Below are positions 51,270-60,200 of a stretch of 64,000 bases of DNA, one piece after another. How positions within the stretch are numbered: the first letter of the stretch is position 1; each line of letters opens with the position of its first letter. Below the pieces are notes generated by a model. That model searched no databases. It worked only from the letters and a program-made list of their open reading frames with translations, and was not told where the DNA came from. The translations under genes were made by a program, and so were the position numbers. Source of the stretch: CAYLLN01 sp964384375 (lineage in GTDB: Bacteria; Planctomycetota; Planctomycetia; Pirellulales; Pirellulaceae); NCBI GenBank assembly GCA_964384375.1, contig CAYLLN010000032.1, positions 4,757 to 68,756 on the forward strand, read 5' to 3'.

Positions 51270-52937
51270 TCACGCGGCGACTGCCGGCGCGCCCACTCGC
51301 GTAGGCCGGGTGCGCGGCCCGTTCAGGAATCGTCCCAGCCACGTATAGCGCACCAGGGTCTGGTAGGTCCACAACAGGAAAGCGGTCACGACCGTGACGA
51401 TGAGCAAGAACTTTGCAAGAGCCGGGATCGGCCAGTCCTTCACCACGAGCTGGGCCGCGATGATCAGCGGCAGATGGGTGAGGTAGAGCCAGTAGGCGGA
51501 GTCGGAGAGGTAACGCATGGTGGAGTTTTCGGCGGGGCAGTAGCGGCGGAAGAGGCCCATCAGGCCGAAGGTGATAAACCAGGGGTAGGCGGCCTGCACG
51601 AAGACCGAGAGCACTCGCCGTGCGAGAGGCGAAATCGTGAAGCTCGCGGGGTCGGGCCATCCGCCAAGGAGGGCCAGACCCAGAGGCAGGAGCACGAGGA
51701 GCCCGATCACGAGAGGCAGCCACCAGCGCTGGGCGATCCGAGCGGATCCGTCGTCGAACTGGAAGTCGAGCGTGCCGAAGCCGAAGAAGATCGCGTAGTA
51801 CGCGAACACGTGGGGGATGGGCAAGAGACCGGTCGAGGTGTCGGGCCCGAAGATCGGCGTGGCGCCGCCGTCGCCCATGAACCACTGGGGGATCATCGTC
51901 AGCGGGATCAGCCAGAGGTAGCGGGCCGGCGAGAGGACCAGCCATGAGGGGAGGTGCAGAGAGGGGAGTCGTGAGCCGATCGCCGAGACGGCCGCGTATC
52001 CCACGACCAGCCACCAGAGGAACCACAGGAACCAGAGGTGGTTGAAGAGGGGCATCTGCATGAGGATTTTCGCGAGGCCGGGGTTCCTCCGTCCGGTCGC
52101 CCCGTGGTGGCGCAGGGATTCGGCGATCGCGGCCTTGCGGCGGCCAAGGTCGTTCTCGTCGAGGTAGAGTTGGAGCACGGAGGCGAAGTAGCGTGTCGTC
52201 CCCTCGTCGAGGAGTGCCGCATCGAGGGGCGTGCTGCCGTCCTTGTTCACCACGCTCAGATTCGCGCCGTTGCGGATGAGCACCTCGACCGTCTTCTCGT
52301 GCCCCAGGAAAGCTGCTCCGTGCAAGGCCGTCCCGCCGTCACTGCCGACGACGTTCACGTCCGCGCCTCGATCGATCAGCCGCTGGACGGTCTCCGCGCG
52401 ACCGGCGATCGCCGCCCACACCAGGGGCGTGCCACCGCGCTCGGGGTCGATGGCGTCCACCGCCACACCGCTCTTCAAGTGCCGCTCGATGGCGTCCAGG
52501 TCACCGGATTGTGCGGCCGCCCAGATCGTCGAGGCCTTTGACGCCGGCGCAGCGCCGCCGGCCTTCCGCTGGGCGGAGGTCATTGCGAAGATGGAGATTG
52601 CCGTCGTAAGCGGGACGATCGTGAACAGCCCCACCATCAGCGGAAGGAACACACGGAAGAATCGGTGCTTGATGAGCGCGCCGCGGCCTCGCCGGTGGAG
52701 TAGCATTGCGCTGAAATAGCCGCTCATCACGAAGAACAGCGGCATCCGAAAACCGTGAATGGCCGAAAAGGTGGTCCCGAAGATGTCATTCTGCCGACTG
52801 TCCGAGACCATCCAGTAGGACGGAAAGAACGAGAGGGAAGCGTGCAGCACTATCCCTAGCAGCATGGCGCCGGCCCGTAGTGCGTCCAAGTCGGATCGTC
52901 GAGTCAAGGCTTGGTTTTCGATGCTCATGCAAGACAT
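51270..52937 (-). CDS. Membrane acyltransferase (type 3 / OpgC-like) split by ankyrin repeats
   Basis: 555 aa (ATG 52937; 52928 equally possible). The N-terminal part of an acyltransferase_3 domain has LDALRAGAMLLGIVLHASLS with the catalytic His, and FRMPLFFVMSGYF. After about four helices, a soluble block (about residues 136-285) shows three to four ankyrin repeats (GGTPLVWAAIAGRAETVQRL, DGGTALHGAAFLGHEKTVEV, DGSTPLDAALL). The remaining helices then resume (FNHLWFLWFLWWLVVG on). The family O-acylates cell-surface glycans. The insertion lies in a loop and leaves both halves intact. A palindromic operator candidate lies upstream. Confidence 0.88.
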   Translation of the reverse strand: MSCMSIENQALTRRSDLDALRAGAMLLGIVLHASLSFFPSYWMVSDSRQNDIFGTTFSAIHGFRMPLFFVMSGYFSAMLLHRRGRGALIKHRFFRVFLPLMVGLFTIVPLTTAISIFAMTSAQRKAGGAAPASKASTIWAAAQSGDLDAIERHLKSGVAVDAIDPERGGTPLVWAAIAGRAETVQRLIDRGADVNVVGSDGGTALHGAAFLGHEKTVEVLIRNGANLSVVNKDGSTPLDAALLDEGTTRYFASVLQLYLDENDLGRRKAAIAESLRHHGATGRRNPGLAKILMQMPLFNHLWFLWFLWWLVVGYAAVSAIGSRLPSLHLPSWLVLSPARYLWLIPLTMIPQWFMGDGGATPIFGPDTSTGLLPIPHVFAYYAIFFGFGTLDFQFDDGSARIAQRWWLPLVIGLLVLLPLGLALLGGWPDPASFTISPLARRVLSVFVQAAYPWFITFGLMGLFRRYCPAENSTMRYLSDSAYWLYLTHLPLIIAAQLVVKDWPIPALAKFLLIVTVVTAFLLWTYQTLVRYTWLGRFLNGPRTRPTRVGAPAVAA

Positions 52938-53071
52938 TCGCCACACTGCAGTCGATATTGAGCCAGGAATTTCTGACTTGACCAATGAAGTGGAGCGCCC
53001 CGACCCGCCGCGTTGTGGTTGATCTAGCCGCAGCGGCACAGCGATGATAGTAGGGAACCTTAGCCAAGCAT

Positions 53072-53089
53072 ACCGACCAGTCGGTCGGT
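53072..53089. promoter_or_regulatory. 18-bp palindrome resembling a TetR-family operator
   Basis: ACCGACC-AGTC-GGTCGGT, perfect 7-bp arms, in the 215-nt gap between the acyltransferase and the divergent lipoprotein gene. The sequence resembles known TetR/AcrR operators. No TetR gene is nearby. Confidence 0.5.
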
Positions 53090-53152
53090 TGCTATCTTCT
53101 TACGCTCCCTTCTTTTCCCACCTTCGTCGCAAAACTTGATTGAAGCAGAGCT

Positions 53153-53956
53153 GTGTTTTTGAATCACACCCAAATCGGAGTCGCATTTTTTCTCCTTGCC
53201 CTAGCAATAGGCTGCGGAACTGCGGGCAAGCCGTCCACCAGTGCGCCAGCCGGCGGTGCTGCTCCACCTCCACCACCGGTTGCCACCACGACGACGGAAA
53301 CGAAGCCATCCGCACCGGCAGCTCGCCCACTCGACGCGGCGGCCATCGAGGAACTCCAGCAGGCCTTTGCCTTTGAAAAGAGCGACGCGGAGCGAGATGC
53401 AGCTACCCAGAAGTACAAAGACCAGCGTTTCCAATTTCAGGGACGCGTCGTCGGGCACGGCGGCGATTTCGTGATGGTCAAGCTCGAGGGCGTCTCCGGA
53501 GATTTCCTGGTCTGGCTGGAAACAAAAGCCGCGGCGGAATATACCGTAGTCCATCAAGACTACCAATTTGAAGCGATCGTGAAAGACTTTCACCTTCGCA
53601 AGCTGCACAAGGCGACCGCCGTCTCTGATCCGGGCGGCCCCACCGCGGCCGAGAAAGCAGCCGATCCACGCAAGCTGTTTCGCTATACGAATACGAAGGG
53701 GAAGAACTTCTATAGCCAGTATGCGATGCAGGGAACGTTTGAGCGCAGTGCCGGCGATGTCTGGATCGAAAAGTGGACGAATGGCGGCCAGCAAGAGTGG
53801 CGCGAAATCCGCCGCACGCCCGAGCACATTGAACTGTCGCTACCGGACGGAACGCTTCATCTCCGCTTGGGCAAAGAATCGGCCCCGATTCGCATTGGAA
53901 AAGGGGAATGGGAGCCCGCGTTCACCGGCACGTGGCAAGCGGAGCCGAAACCGTAG
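53153..53956 (+). CDS. Hypothetical lipoprotein
   Basis: 267 aa from GTG. The signal peptide ends in the lipobox AIGC (cysteine 21), followed by a Pro/Thr/Ala-rich linker (25-58). The C-terminal region is unassigned (FQFQGRVVGHGGDFVMVKLE, an OB-like start; then YSQYAMQGTFERSAGDVWIE). Function unknown. Divergent from the acyltransferase, sharing the palindrome at 53072. Confidence 0.7.
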   Translation: MFLNHTQIGVAFFLLALAIGCGTAGKPSTSAPAGGAAPPPPPVATTTTETKPSAPAARPLDAAAIEELQQAFAFEKSDAERDAATQKYKDQRFQFQGRVVGHGGDFVMVKLEGVSGDFLVWLETKAAAEYTVVHQDYQFEAIVKDFHLRKLHKATAVSDPGGPTAAEKAADPRKLFRYTNTKGKNFYSQYAMQGTFERSAGDVWIEKWTNGGQQEWREIRRTPEHIELSLPDGTLHLRLGKESAPIRIGKGEWEPAFTGTWQAEPKP

Positions 53957-53980
53957 GTAGTGCGAAGCAGAATGGAAGTG

Positions 53981-55357
53981 CTAGGGCTTGCTGGCCAGCA
54001 GCTTCTTCACGCCGCTCATCAACACTTCCTCCACCTCCGGCGCGACGTGCGAAGAGCGAGGCGCTGTTTCGTAGCCCCCTTCGGGATAAGCCGCGGCGGT
54101 GCCGATGTAGCCGGGTGCATAGTCGCCGTACGCAGCCATCATCACCGGTTGTCCAGGGAGTAGCGCCTTCGCCGCCAGCTGATACTCGACAAACAACTCG
54201 CCCGGCATGTGCAGCACGCGCGCCGGGCCGACGCGTAAGCAGGCGAGGTCGATCTTGTGGCCGCCCTTGCAACGAAGCACCCAAGCCAGTTCATCGGCCG
54301 CGCCGAAAAACGTCATCGGATCGAACGTGGCCAGGTCCGCCCGCAGCTTGGCTTCGTCCAGGTGCTTGGCCACGGGCAAAGCGACCGGCTCAACCGACCA
54401 ACCGACATCGGCCGGGGTCAGCGGGAACTTCTGTGTGCCCTCGAATGCCCGCTGCATGCCGTCGGCCAATCGAGTTGCGAGTGCCACGCGATTAGCCTGC
54501 GAACCGTCGTTGTACTTCCCCGCGCCGATATTGCCGCCGGCGCCGTTGAAGTGAACGTGCAGCGCTTCGGGCACCGCCTGTCCCCGAATAAACCGGGCAA
54601 TGCCAGGAAAGTCGGGGCTCGGAATACCAGTGCGGTAGTAACTTTGCGGATGGCAGGCGTAGTAGCTGAGCACGGCGATTGGCTTCTCGCCGCTATAAAA
54701 CGTGAGCGTGCTGACGATCGGGTCAATTACTCCTTCCGGCTCGGCGCGGAGCCCCGGGTCTTTCGTCGCCGTGTAACGCGTGGCACGGACGCGACCGTCC
54801 GTTCCTTTGATGCGGCGATTGGATGCGACCTCCTTCACCTCCGCCGCTCCGTGCCCAGCGTGAGTAACCGGCTGAGCGACCTTCACGGCTTCGCTGACGG
54901 CAGGTCCGAGCCGCGCGAGCAAGTCGCGGGTGACCGAGCCGTCAAGCCGGCCTAGGTTCCGCGAACCCGCCTCATTCAGCAGGCGTTCGGCCGTGAAGTC
55001 GGCAGCCGGGGCATCGTGCTGATGCAGCGTGTGAACGACAACGCGCGAGGGCGTCGTTCCCGCCGCTTTGGCCAGAGTCTGGCGAAACGCGTCGTGGGCT
55101 TCATTGCTGATGCCGATCCAATCGACCGCGCACAGTACGATCGGATCGCCCGATCCCAGCAGCACGATGCCGCGACACCGCAATCCTAGTTCATCGATCC
55201 GCCGCACCGGATCGTAGGCCATCATTGACCCGATCGGCGGCGTCGCGTCGAGATCGAACGTCGCCAGCCGCACGCCGGCCGCATCCTCGGCCAGCGATGG
55301 AAATGCAACAGACAGCATGGCCGCAATGGCAGCCACGACTACCGAGGTCCGGATCAT
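53981..55357 (-). CDS. Exported neutral/alkaline ceramidase-like protein
   Basis: 458 aa from ATG 55357, opening a signal peptide. The ceramidase N-domain pattern includes FDLDATPPIGSMMAYDP, VVHTLHQHDAPAADF (zinc His region), SYYACHPQSYY and HFNGAGGNIGAGKYNDGSQA, with PGELFVEYQL later. Planctomycetes carry many such proteins, probably not true ceramidases. It likely hydrolyses an amide or ester outside the cytoplasm. Close upstream of it lies the esterase, same strand but 94 nt apart. Confidence 0.82.
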   Translation of the reverse strand: MIRTSVVVAAIAAMLSVAFPSLAEDAAGVRLATFDLDATPPIGSMMAYDPVRRIDELGLRCRGIVLLGSGDPIVLCAVDWIGISNEAHDAFRQTLAKAAGTTPSRVVVHTLHQHDAPAADFTAERLLNEAGSRNLGRLDGSVTRDLLARLGPAVSEAVKVAQPVTHAGHGAAEVKEVASNRRIKGTDGRVRATRYTATKDPGLRAEPEGVIDPIVSTLTFYSGEKPIAVLSYYACHPQSYYRTGIPSPDFPGIARFIRGQAVPEALHVHFNGAGGNIGAGKYNDGSQANRVALATRLADGMQRAFEGTQKFPLTPADVGWSVEPVALPVAKHLDEAKLRADLATFDPMTFFGAADELAWVLRCKGGHKIDLACLRVGPARVLHMPGELFVEYQLAAKALLPGQPVMMAAYGDYAPGYIGTAAAYPEGGYETAPRSSHVAPEVEEVLMSGVKKLLASKP

Positions 55358-55450
55358 GGTGAAGCATCCGCGGTTGGGTTTCGCAGCCGACTCACGCCGG
55401 CTGCGCATCATACTCCCTTCGCGGTGCTACTGCATGCCGTGCGAACGCGG

Positions 55451-56623
55451 TCACTTGTCCGTAAACAACTGCGGGGCGAACTCGTTCAGGTAGTCGCGCC
55501 ACTTGATCCAGGTGTGGCCGCCGTCAGTCTCGCGGCTGGCGACGTCAAAGCCGTGCTTTTTCAGCATCGCGACCGTGGCATTGTTCGTCTGCAGGAGGAA
55601 GTCATCCTTGCCGCAGGCGAACCAGACAAGCTTGAGCCCCTTCTTCAGCTCGGCATCATCAAGTGTCGCGGCACGTTTGTCCTCCCAATCGGTGTTTGGA
55701 GCGCCGCCGCCGAAGCCCCCCGCAATGCCGAAAACGCCGGAACTGAACACACCGATATAGCCGTAGTCGGCAAGTTTGTCGAAACCAATGTTGAGCGTCT
55801 GAGCCCCGCCCATCGACAAGCCGGCGATCGCCCGGTTCTCGCGTCCCGGCAGAACGCGATAGTTTGCCTCAACATACGGCCGAACACTCGTGGTGAAGTC
55901 CTCGGCGAATTCCTCCATCTGATCGTCGAACGACCGGCCACCTCCCCCGCCAAAACGGAACGGTCCCGTGTGCCCCGCCGGCATCACAACGATCATCGGC
56001 TTCGCTTTGCCCGCCGCGATCAGATTGTCGAGGATCAGCCCTGCGCGGCCGACCGAGGTCCACGAATCGTCACAGTCCATCGCCCCATGCAGCAGGTAGA
56101 AAACCGGATACTTCCCTTCTCCCTTCTCGTAGCCGGGCGGCGTATAGACGTGCATCCGCCGCGGTCGCCTCAGTGACTTCGACTCGTAGGCGACTTCAGC
56201 GACCGCTCCGTGGGGGACGTGAGCAAGGTCCGCGAACTCCGACCCCGGCACGATCACGAGGCTCGAAACATTGGCGTTCGATTCGCTCGTGGCCGGGTTG
56301 CGCGGATCGACGACGGTCAGACCATCGACGCTGAACGTATAGCGATAGGCTCCCGCAGGAACCGGCCCAACCGTTGCCTCCCAGACATCGTTCTCTCCTT
56401 TCTTCATCTCCGTTCCGGCAAAGTCTTGTCCGGGAATGTCGCCCCCCGAGAGGCGAACCGCAGTCGCTTTCGGGGCGTGCAGGCGGAACGTGACCTTCTT
56501 TTCGGCAGTGACCTCGGGCGAGGCAAATTGTGGCGGTGGCGGGCCGAACTGTGCGTCGGCGGAGCTGGCCAAAGTGGCGGTAATGAGGGCAAATCCAGCC
56601 AACCAGAACACGGCACATTTCAT
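55451..56623 (-). CDS. Exported esterase (enterochelin esterase/feruloyl esterase-like)
   Basis: 390 aa. A signal peptide (ends near SSADAQ) and an early-set/CBM48-like domain (about 30-125; KKVTFRLHAPKATAVRLSGG) precede an alpha/beta-hydrolase with YLLHGAMDCDDSW, the nucleophile GLSMGGAQT, and a late GGHTWIKWRDYL with the catalytic His. It resembles carbohydrate (feruloyl/acetyl) esterases. The ATG overlaps the marR stop (ATGA) and follows TTGGAG, so it is translated together with its probable regulator. Confidence 0.88.
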   Translation of the reverse strand: MKCAVFWLAGFALITATLASSADAQFGPPPPQFASPEVTAEKKVTFRLHAPKATAVRLSGGDIPGQDFAGTEMKKGENDVWEATVGPVPAGAYRYTFSVDGLTVVDPRNPATSESNANVSSLVIVPGSEFADLAHVPHGAVAEVAYESKSLRRPRRMHVYTPPGYEKGEGKYPVFYLLHGAMDCDDSWTSVGRAGLILDNLIAAGKAKPMIVVMPAGHTGPFRFGGGGGRSFDDQMEEFAEDFTTSVRPYVEANYRVLPGRENRAIAGLSMGGAQTLNIGFDKLADYGYIGVFSSGVFGIAGGFGGGAPNTDWEDKRAATLDDAELKKGLKLVWFACGKDDFLLQTNNATVAMLKKHGFDVASRETDGGHTWIKWRDYLNEFAPQLFTDK

Positions 56624-57126
56624 GGGAGAACTCCAAGAGGATAAGAGGACGAATTCCCCAGCGATCGGACTCGCGGGCGGCCAGACGGACCACTCGCACT
56701 TGTGTTTGTCGGTTGCAAGGCTGCAGCAAAATCCGCGAGCTGCTGCGTGACCGTTGCCATTTCGCGGTCTGAAAAGGGAGCGGCCATCACCTCGCGCAGC
56801 CGCTGGCTGGCGCGCCAAGCTCGCTGCTGAAGGTCGCGGCCGCGGCGCGTGAGGGCTACGCTCCGGGCGCGGCGGTCGGTCGGATGTGGCGTTCGCTCGA
56901 CTAGGCTCAGCCGTTCGAGCAGCACGAGCATCGCCCGGAGCGTGTTCGGATCAGAGTTCGTTCGCTCGACTAGCTCGCGCTGCGTGAGCGTGTCGCCGGC
57001 GGTGAGCGCCGACAGGACGACGAACTGATCGGCTGTGATGCCGACGCTCGCGAGCGCCGCGTCGGTCCGGCGGTGCATCGCCAAATATGCAGCTCGAAGC
57101 GCCAAAGCAAATTCGTGAGACGACAT
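56620..57126 (-). CDS. MarR-family transcriptional regulator
   Basis: 168 aa. A winged helix-turn-helix: ITADQFVVLSALTAGDTLTQ, RELVERTNSDPNTLRAMLVL, and RTPHPTDRRARSVALTRRGR (the wing). The C-terminal 30 residues are variable. It most likely represses its own operon with the esterase until a phenolic or similar ligand binds. An imperfect palindrome lies just upstream. The following esterase start overlaps its stop. Confidence 0.88.
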   Translation of the reverse strand: MSSHEFALALRAAYLAMHRRTDAALASVGITADQFVVLSALTAGDTLTQRELVERTNSDPNTLRAMLVLLERLSLVERTPHPTDRRARSVALTRRGRDLQQRAWRASQRLREVMAAPFSDREMATVTQQLADFAAALQPTNTSASGPSGRPRVRSLGNSSSYPLGVLP

Positions 57127-57153
57127 AAGATCGATTCCGCCGAACGGCGATGA

Positions 57154-57177
57154 ATGACGTGTACGTACAAATGTCAT
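57154..57177. promoter_or_regulatory. Candidate MarR operator
   Basis: ATGAC (57154-57158) and GTCAT (57173-57177) flank the perfect 10-bp palindrome TGTACGTACA (57160-57169). It lies 28-50 nt upstream of the marR start codon, in a typical position for autorepression. Confidence 0.5.
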
Positions 57178-57326
57178 GCATTCATCGCCTCGCCGCAAGC
57201 AGCCATGCCATTCTTGTTGGCCGTTTGCACAGGACGCTAGTTGAATTGACACCTTCGCGGCCAGCGTGATAGCGTGATCGCCATCGGCTATACAGCATCG
57301 CCTGGTTCTCCCGGGATAGGTCAACG

Positions 57327-58664
57327 ATGTCCGCCCCGTTCGATCCCTACTACACCTGGCTGGGCATCGCTCCGACTGAGCAACCCGCCGACTACTATCG
57401 GCTGCTCGGCGTACAGCGGTTTGAAGCAAACGCCGACGCGATCCAAAGCGCGATGGATCAGCGGATGCACTTCTTGCGAACGCTGCAGGTGGGGCCGCGA
57501 TCGGCGCTGTCGCAGAGCCTGCTGAACGAAGTGGCCCACGTCGGCGCGTGCTTGCTCAATTCCTCGGATAAGGCAGTGTACGACCGGAAGCTGCGGGCCG
57601 AATTGGCCCAGCGCGAAGCGACCCAGCAAGCCGCGAGTCCGGTCATTCCCGTACTCCAAGTGGCCCCGGTGATCGAGCCACCTCAGGTTTCGCTTGCCGC
57701 ACCGATTGTTTCGCGAACCACGTCTCCCGCGCGGCCGTCGTCACAATTCGCAGGCGTCAATTGGATGGCCAACTGGGGCCTGGCGGTGATCGCCGTGTTT
57801 GCCCTGCTCGTCTGTGTGTTCGCGGGTATTGGAATTGCCCGGTGGGCAAGCCCAAGCCGCGAGCCGGTCGCCAAGATGCGGCCTGGAGTGACGCCGAACG
57901 ACGATTCCTCCAAGGGCTCAAGCGATTCGGCGACTATTCAAGCCGGTAGCAGCAATAACCAGTCCAAGCCAATCGTTCCCACAGCCGAGACGGCATCGCC
58001 GCCCGGTGCGACTTCCGCGGCTATCGCTGCGGATTCCTCGAACGTCGAGCCTTCCCCGCCGACCAAGCTGGTCGCGCCACCCATGCCGGATGATCCTCCG
58101 CCATTCTTCGTGGCGGGCGAACCAGTGAATTTGATCCAACCGGAAACGCAGATCCGCCATCTGCGAGGTTCGGTCAATCGCGGCAAAGGGATCATTCGGA
58201 CGGATATGAAATCGACCGCCTTCGGGATTCCCGTGAAGTGGCTGGAGGAGTACGCCATCGAAGCCGATGTCACGCGGCTGACCGGGAAGAACTCGCTCTG
58301 CTTCGGATTTCTGGTCCACGGCCGGCCACTGACCGCGATCATCGACGGCTTTGACTCGCAGGTCAGCGGCCTGGCCCGGATCGGCGGGTTTGAGATCTTC
58401 TCGCAGGAAAGTCCGTTTGCCAGAAAGAGGGCTCTTTTGACCAACGGCGTCAAATCGACCGTGCGGATCGAGGTCACCCGTGAGAGCGTCGCCCTCGTGG
58501 TCGATGACAAGCTCATCAGCCACTGGACGATCGATCCGCAGCTTCCCATCAGCGCCGCCCAGGGAATGAACTGGCTGGAGAACGAAGCGCTTTGCATCTA
58601 CACGTGGGACGCGAGCTATCGATTCGAGCGGCTGGAGCTGCTGCCGCTCGTAAGGAACGAATGA
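57327..58664 (+). CDS. J-like / membrane / concanavalin-like protein
   Basis: 445 aa. The N-terminal ~90 residues (YYTWLGIAPTEQPADYYRLL through NSSDKAVYDRKLRAELAQRE) are the J-domain-like module of planctomycetes, without the HPD motif. One membrane helix (about 150-172) follows. A Ser/Pro-rich linker leads to a C-terminal beta-rich domain resembling LamG/DUF1080 (about 285-440). The N-terminal part is cytoplasmic and the C-terminal part outside. A TTGACA with weak -10 (57246) may be the promoter. Function unknown. Confidence 0.75.
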   Translation: MSAPFDPYYTWLGIAPTEQPADYYRLLGVQRFEANADAIQSAMDQRMHFLRTLQVGPRSALSQSLLNEVAHVGACLLNSSDKAVYDRKLRAELAQREATQQAASPVIPVLQVAPVIEPPQVSLAAPIVSRTTSPARPSSQFAGVNWMANWGLAVIAVFALLVCVFAGIGIARWASPSREPVAKMRPGVTPNDDSSKGSSDSATIQAGSSNNQSKPIVPTAETASPPGATSAAIAADSSNVEPSPPTKLVAPPMPDDPPPFFVAGEPVNLIQPETQIRHLRGSVNRGKGIIRTDMKSTAFGIPVKWLEEYAIEADVTRLTGKNSLCFGFLVHGRPLTAIIDGFDSQVSGLARIGGFEIFSQESPFARKRALLTNGVKSTVRIEVTRESVALVVDDKLISHWTIDPQLPISAAQGMNWLENEALCIYTWDASYRFERLELLPLVRNE

Positions 58665-58696
58665 GCGGAAAGGGGCACACGGAATGTGCCTGCTAA

Positions 58697-60076
58697 TTAC
58701 AATCCGCCACCGCTCCAGACCTCTGGCAGCACGCTGGCCGACCAATGCGAAGACACTGCCGCTTGCGGCTCGACCGCACTGGCATCACCGGGGCTAACCG
58801 GATGCTCGGCATCCAGCTCCGCCACGCACGCTGCAGCATCCTCGGCCGAGTCGGCATGGCGGATCAGGTACGACTGGATCGCGGACATCGCGTGGCGCTC
58901 GGCCGGAATGCCGGCGGCGAATTGCTCAACGAGTGTCTCCGCGGCCTGCGGGAAGAAACGGCGGAAAATGCGGCGAATCTGGTCGCTGTCGGCCAGACCG
59001 ATCTCCACCTTGCGGTCGATCCGTCCGGGACGCACCAGTGCCGGGTCCAGCCGCTGCGGATGGTTCGTCGTGGCAAACAGAATCCGCCCCTCGCCGGCCG
59101 CGACGCCGTCGATCGCGTTCAAAAGGCCGCTGAACGTGATCTTGTTCGCCTTGTCCTCGCCGGCCGTCCGGGCGACGAACGCACAGTCGATGTCCTCGAC
59201 CAGCACCAGCGAATTGGCCGACACCTCGGCCAGCAGTTCGCTCAGCTCCTTGTCGTCCATTCCCAGGCCGTTCAGGTTGAGGACGGCAATGTCCATCCCC
59301 AGGGCCGACGCGATCGCCACGACGGCCGAGCTCTTGCCCGTGCCCGGCGGGCCGTGCAGCAGGTAGCCGCGGCGATACGGCACTCCGCGCTCGATGTACC
59401 ATGTCCGCTGCTCGAGGAACCGCCGGACGTCGGCGATCAGGTCCTCGATCTGCCCGGCCCGCAACACGACCGACTCCGGCGGCCGCGGCAGGCGCTCGAG
59501 CGTCGCACTCCACGACGTGTAGTTGACGTGATAGACGGTCAGCCGGCGGTCGGCCCGCGGCAGGGCGTGCTCGCGGGCGTCGTCGAGCAGTTGCCAGGCG
59601 AGCTGCCGATTGCGGCTGAGGATGGTGATGCTGAAGTGCTCGCGGATCGTGGCGACGGTCTGCTGGGCGGTCTTGTCGGCATCGGCCCGATGACGGTTGA
59701 GGATCACCAGGCGGCCGCGATAGAGGAGCCAATGCTCGCCCGGCGCGGGGCTGAACAGAACCCGCGGCCGGTGGTCGCCGGTCGGGTCGTCGGCCCGCTC
59801 GCGAAAATCAAGCTGCCGCGTCCGCACGGTGAGCCGTCGAGCCCGCTCGCGGGCATACGCATGGGCCGAGAGCCACTTATCGACCCAGTCGAACGCAGCC
59901 TCCCGGTCGGGAATGTCGATCTCGATGAGCGACTGGTCCTTGATCCAGGTCCAGATGCGGCCGGGAACATGACGCAATGCCGCCAGCACCGCGCCGCCGA
60001 CCATGAGAATCAAGCCGCCCGAGAAGAAATGATTGTTCTGAAACTGCCGCTGTAGTTCCGTCCAAAGCCAGTCCAT
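58697..60076 (-). CDS. BCS1-like membrane AAA ATPase
   Basis: 459 aa. An N-terminal membrane helix (about 17-35) precedes the BCS1-specific region (about 60-200) and an AAA domain: Walker A GPPGTGKS, Walker B LVLVEDIDCAF, second region of homology ATTNHPQRLDPALVRPGRID. Mitochondrial BCS1 translocates a folded Rieske protein; bacterial relatives are less studied. ATG 60076 was chosen; the GTG at 60091 is possible. A C-terminal domain of about 120 residues follows the AAA module. No Rieske gene is next to it. Confidence 0.88.
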   Translation of the reverse strand: MDWLWTELQRQFQNNHFFSGGLILMVGGAVLAALRHVPGRIWTWIKDQSLIEIDIPDREAAFDWVDKWLSAHAYARERARRLTVRTRQLDFRERADDPTGDHRPRVLFSPAPGEHWLLYRGRLVILNRHRADADKTAQQTVATIREHFSITILSRNRQLAWQLLDDAREHALPRADRRLTVYHVNYTSWSATLERLPRPPESVVLRAGQIEDLIADVRRFLEQRTWYIERGVPYRRGYLLHGPPGTGKSSAVVAIASALGMDIAVLNLNGLGMDDKELSELLAEVSANSLVLVEDIDCAFVARTAGEDKANKITFSGLLNAIDGVAAGEGRILFATTNHPQRLDPALVRPGRIDRKVEIGLADSDQIRRIFRRFFPQAAETLVEQFAAGIPAERHAMSAIQSYLIRHADSAEDAAACVAELDAEHPVSPGDASAVEPQAAVSSHWSASVLPEVWSGGGL

Positions 60077-60200
60077 ATGCGATTGATCCACGTGCCCCTA
60101 CGAAAATTCCCCGGCGTCTTTTCACGGACGACGAGGCCAGGAGGGAAGGGACGCGGGAGAGGCGGGGGAGGTTCGCTGCCGCCCTTCGTGCCAGTAACTT

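Noticed and set aside
58745..60055. 436-aa frame antisense to the BCS1-like gene
   Set aside because: Shadow; AAA motifs are on the minus strand.
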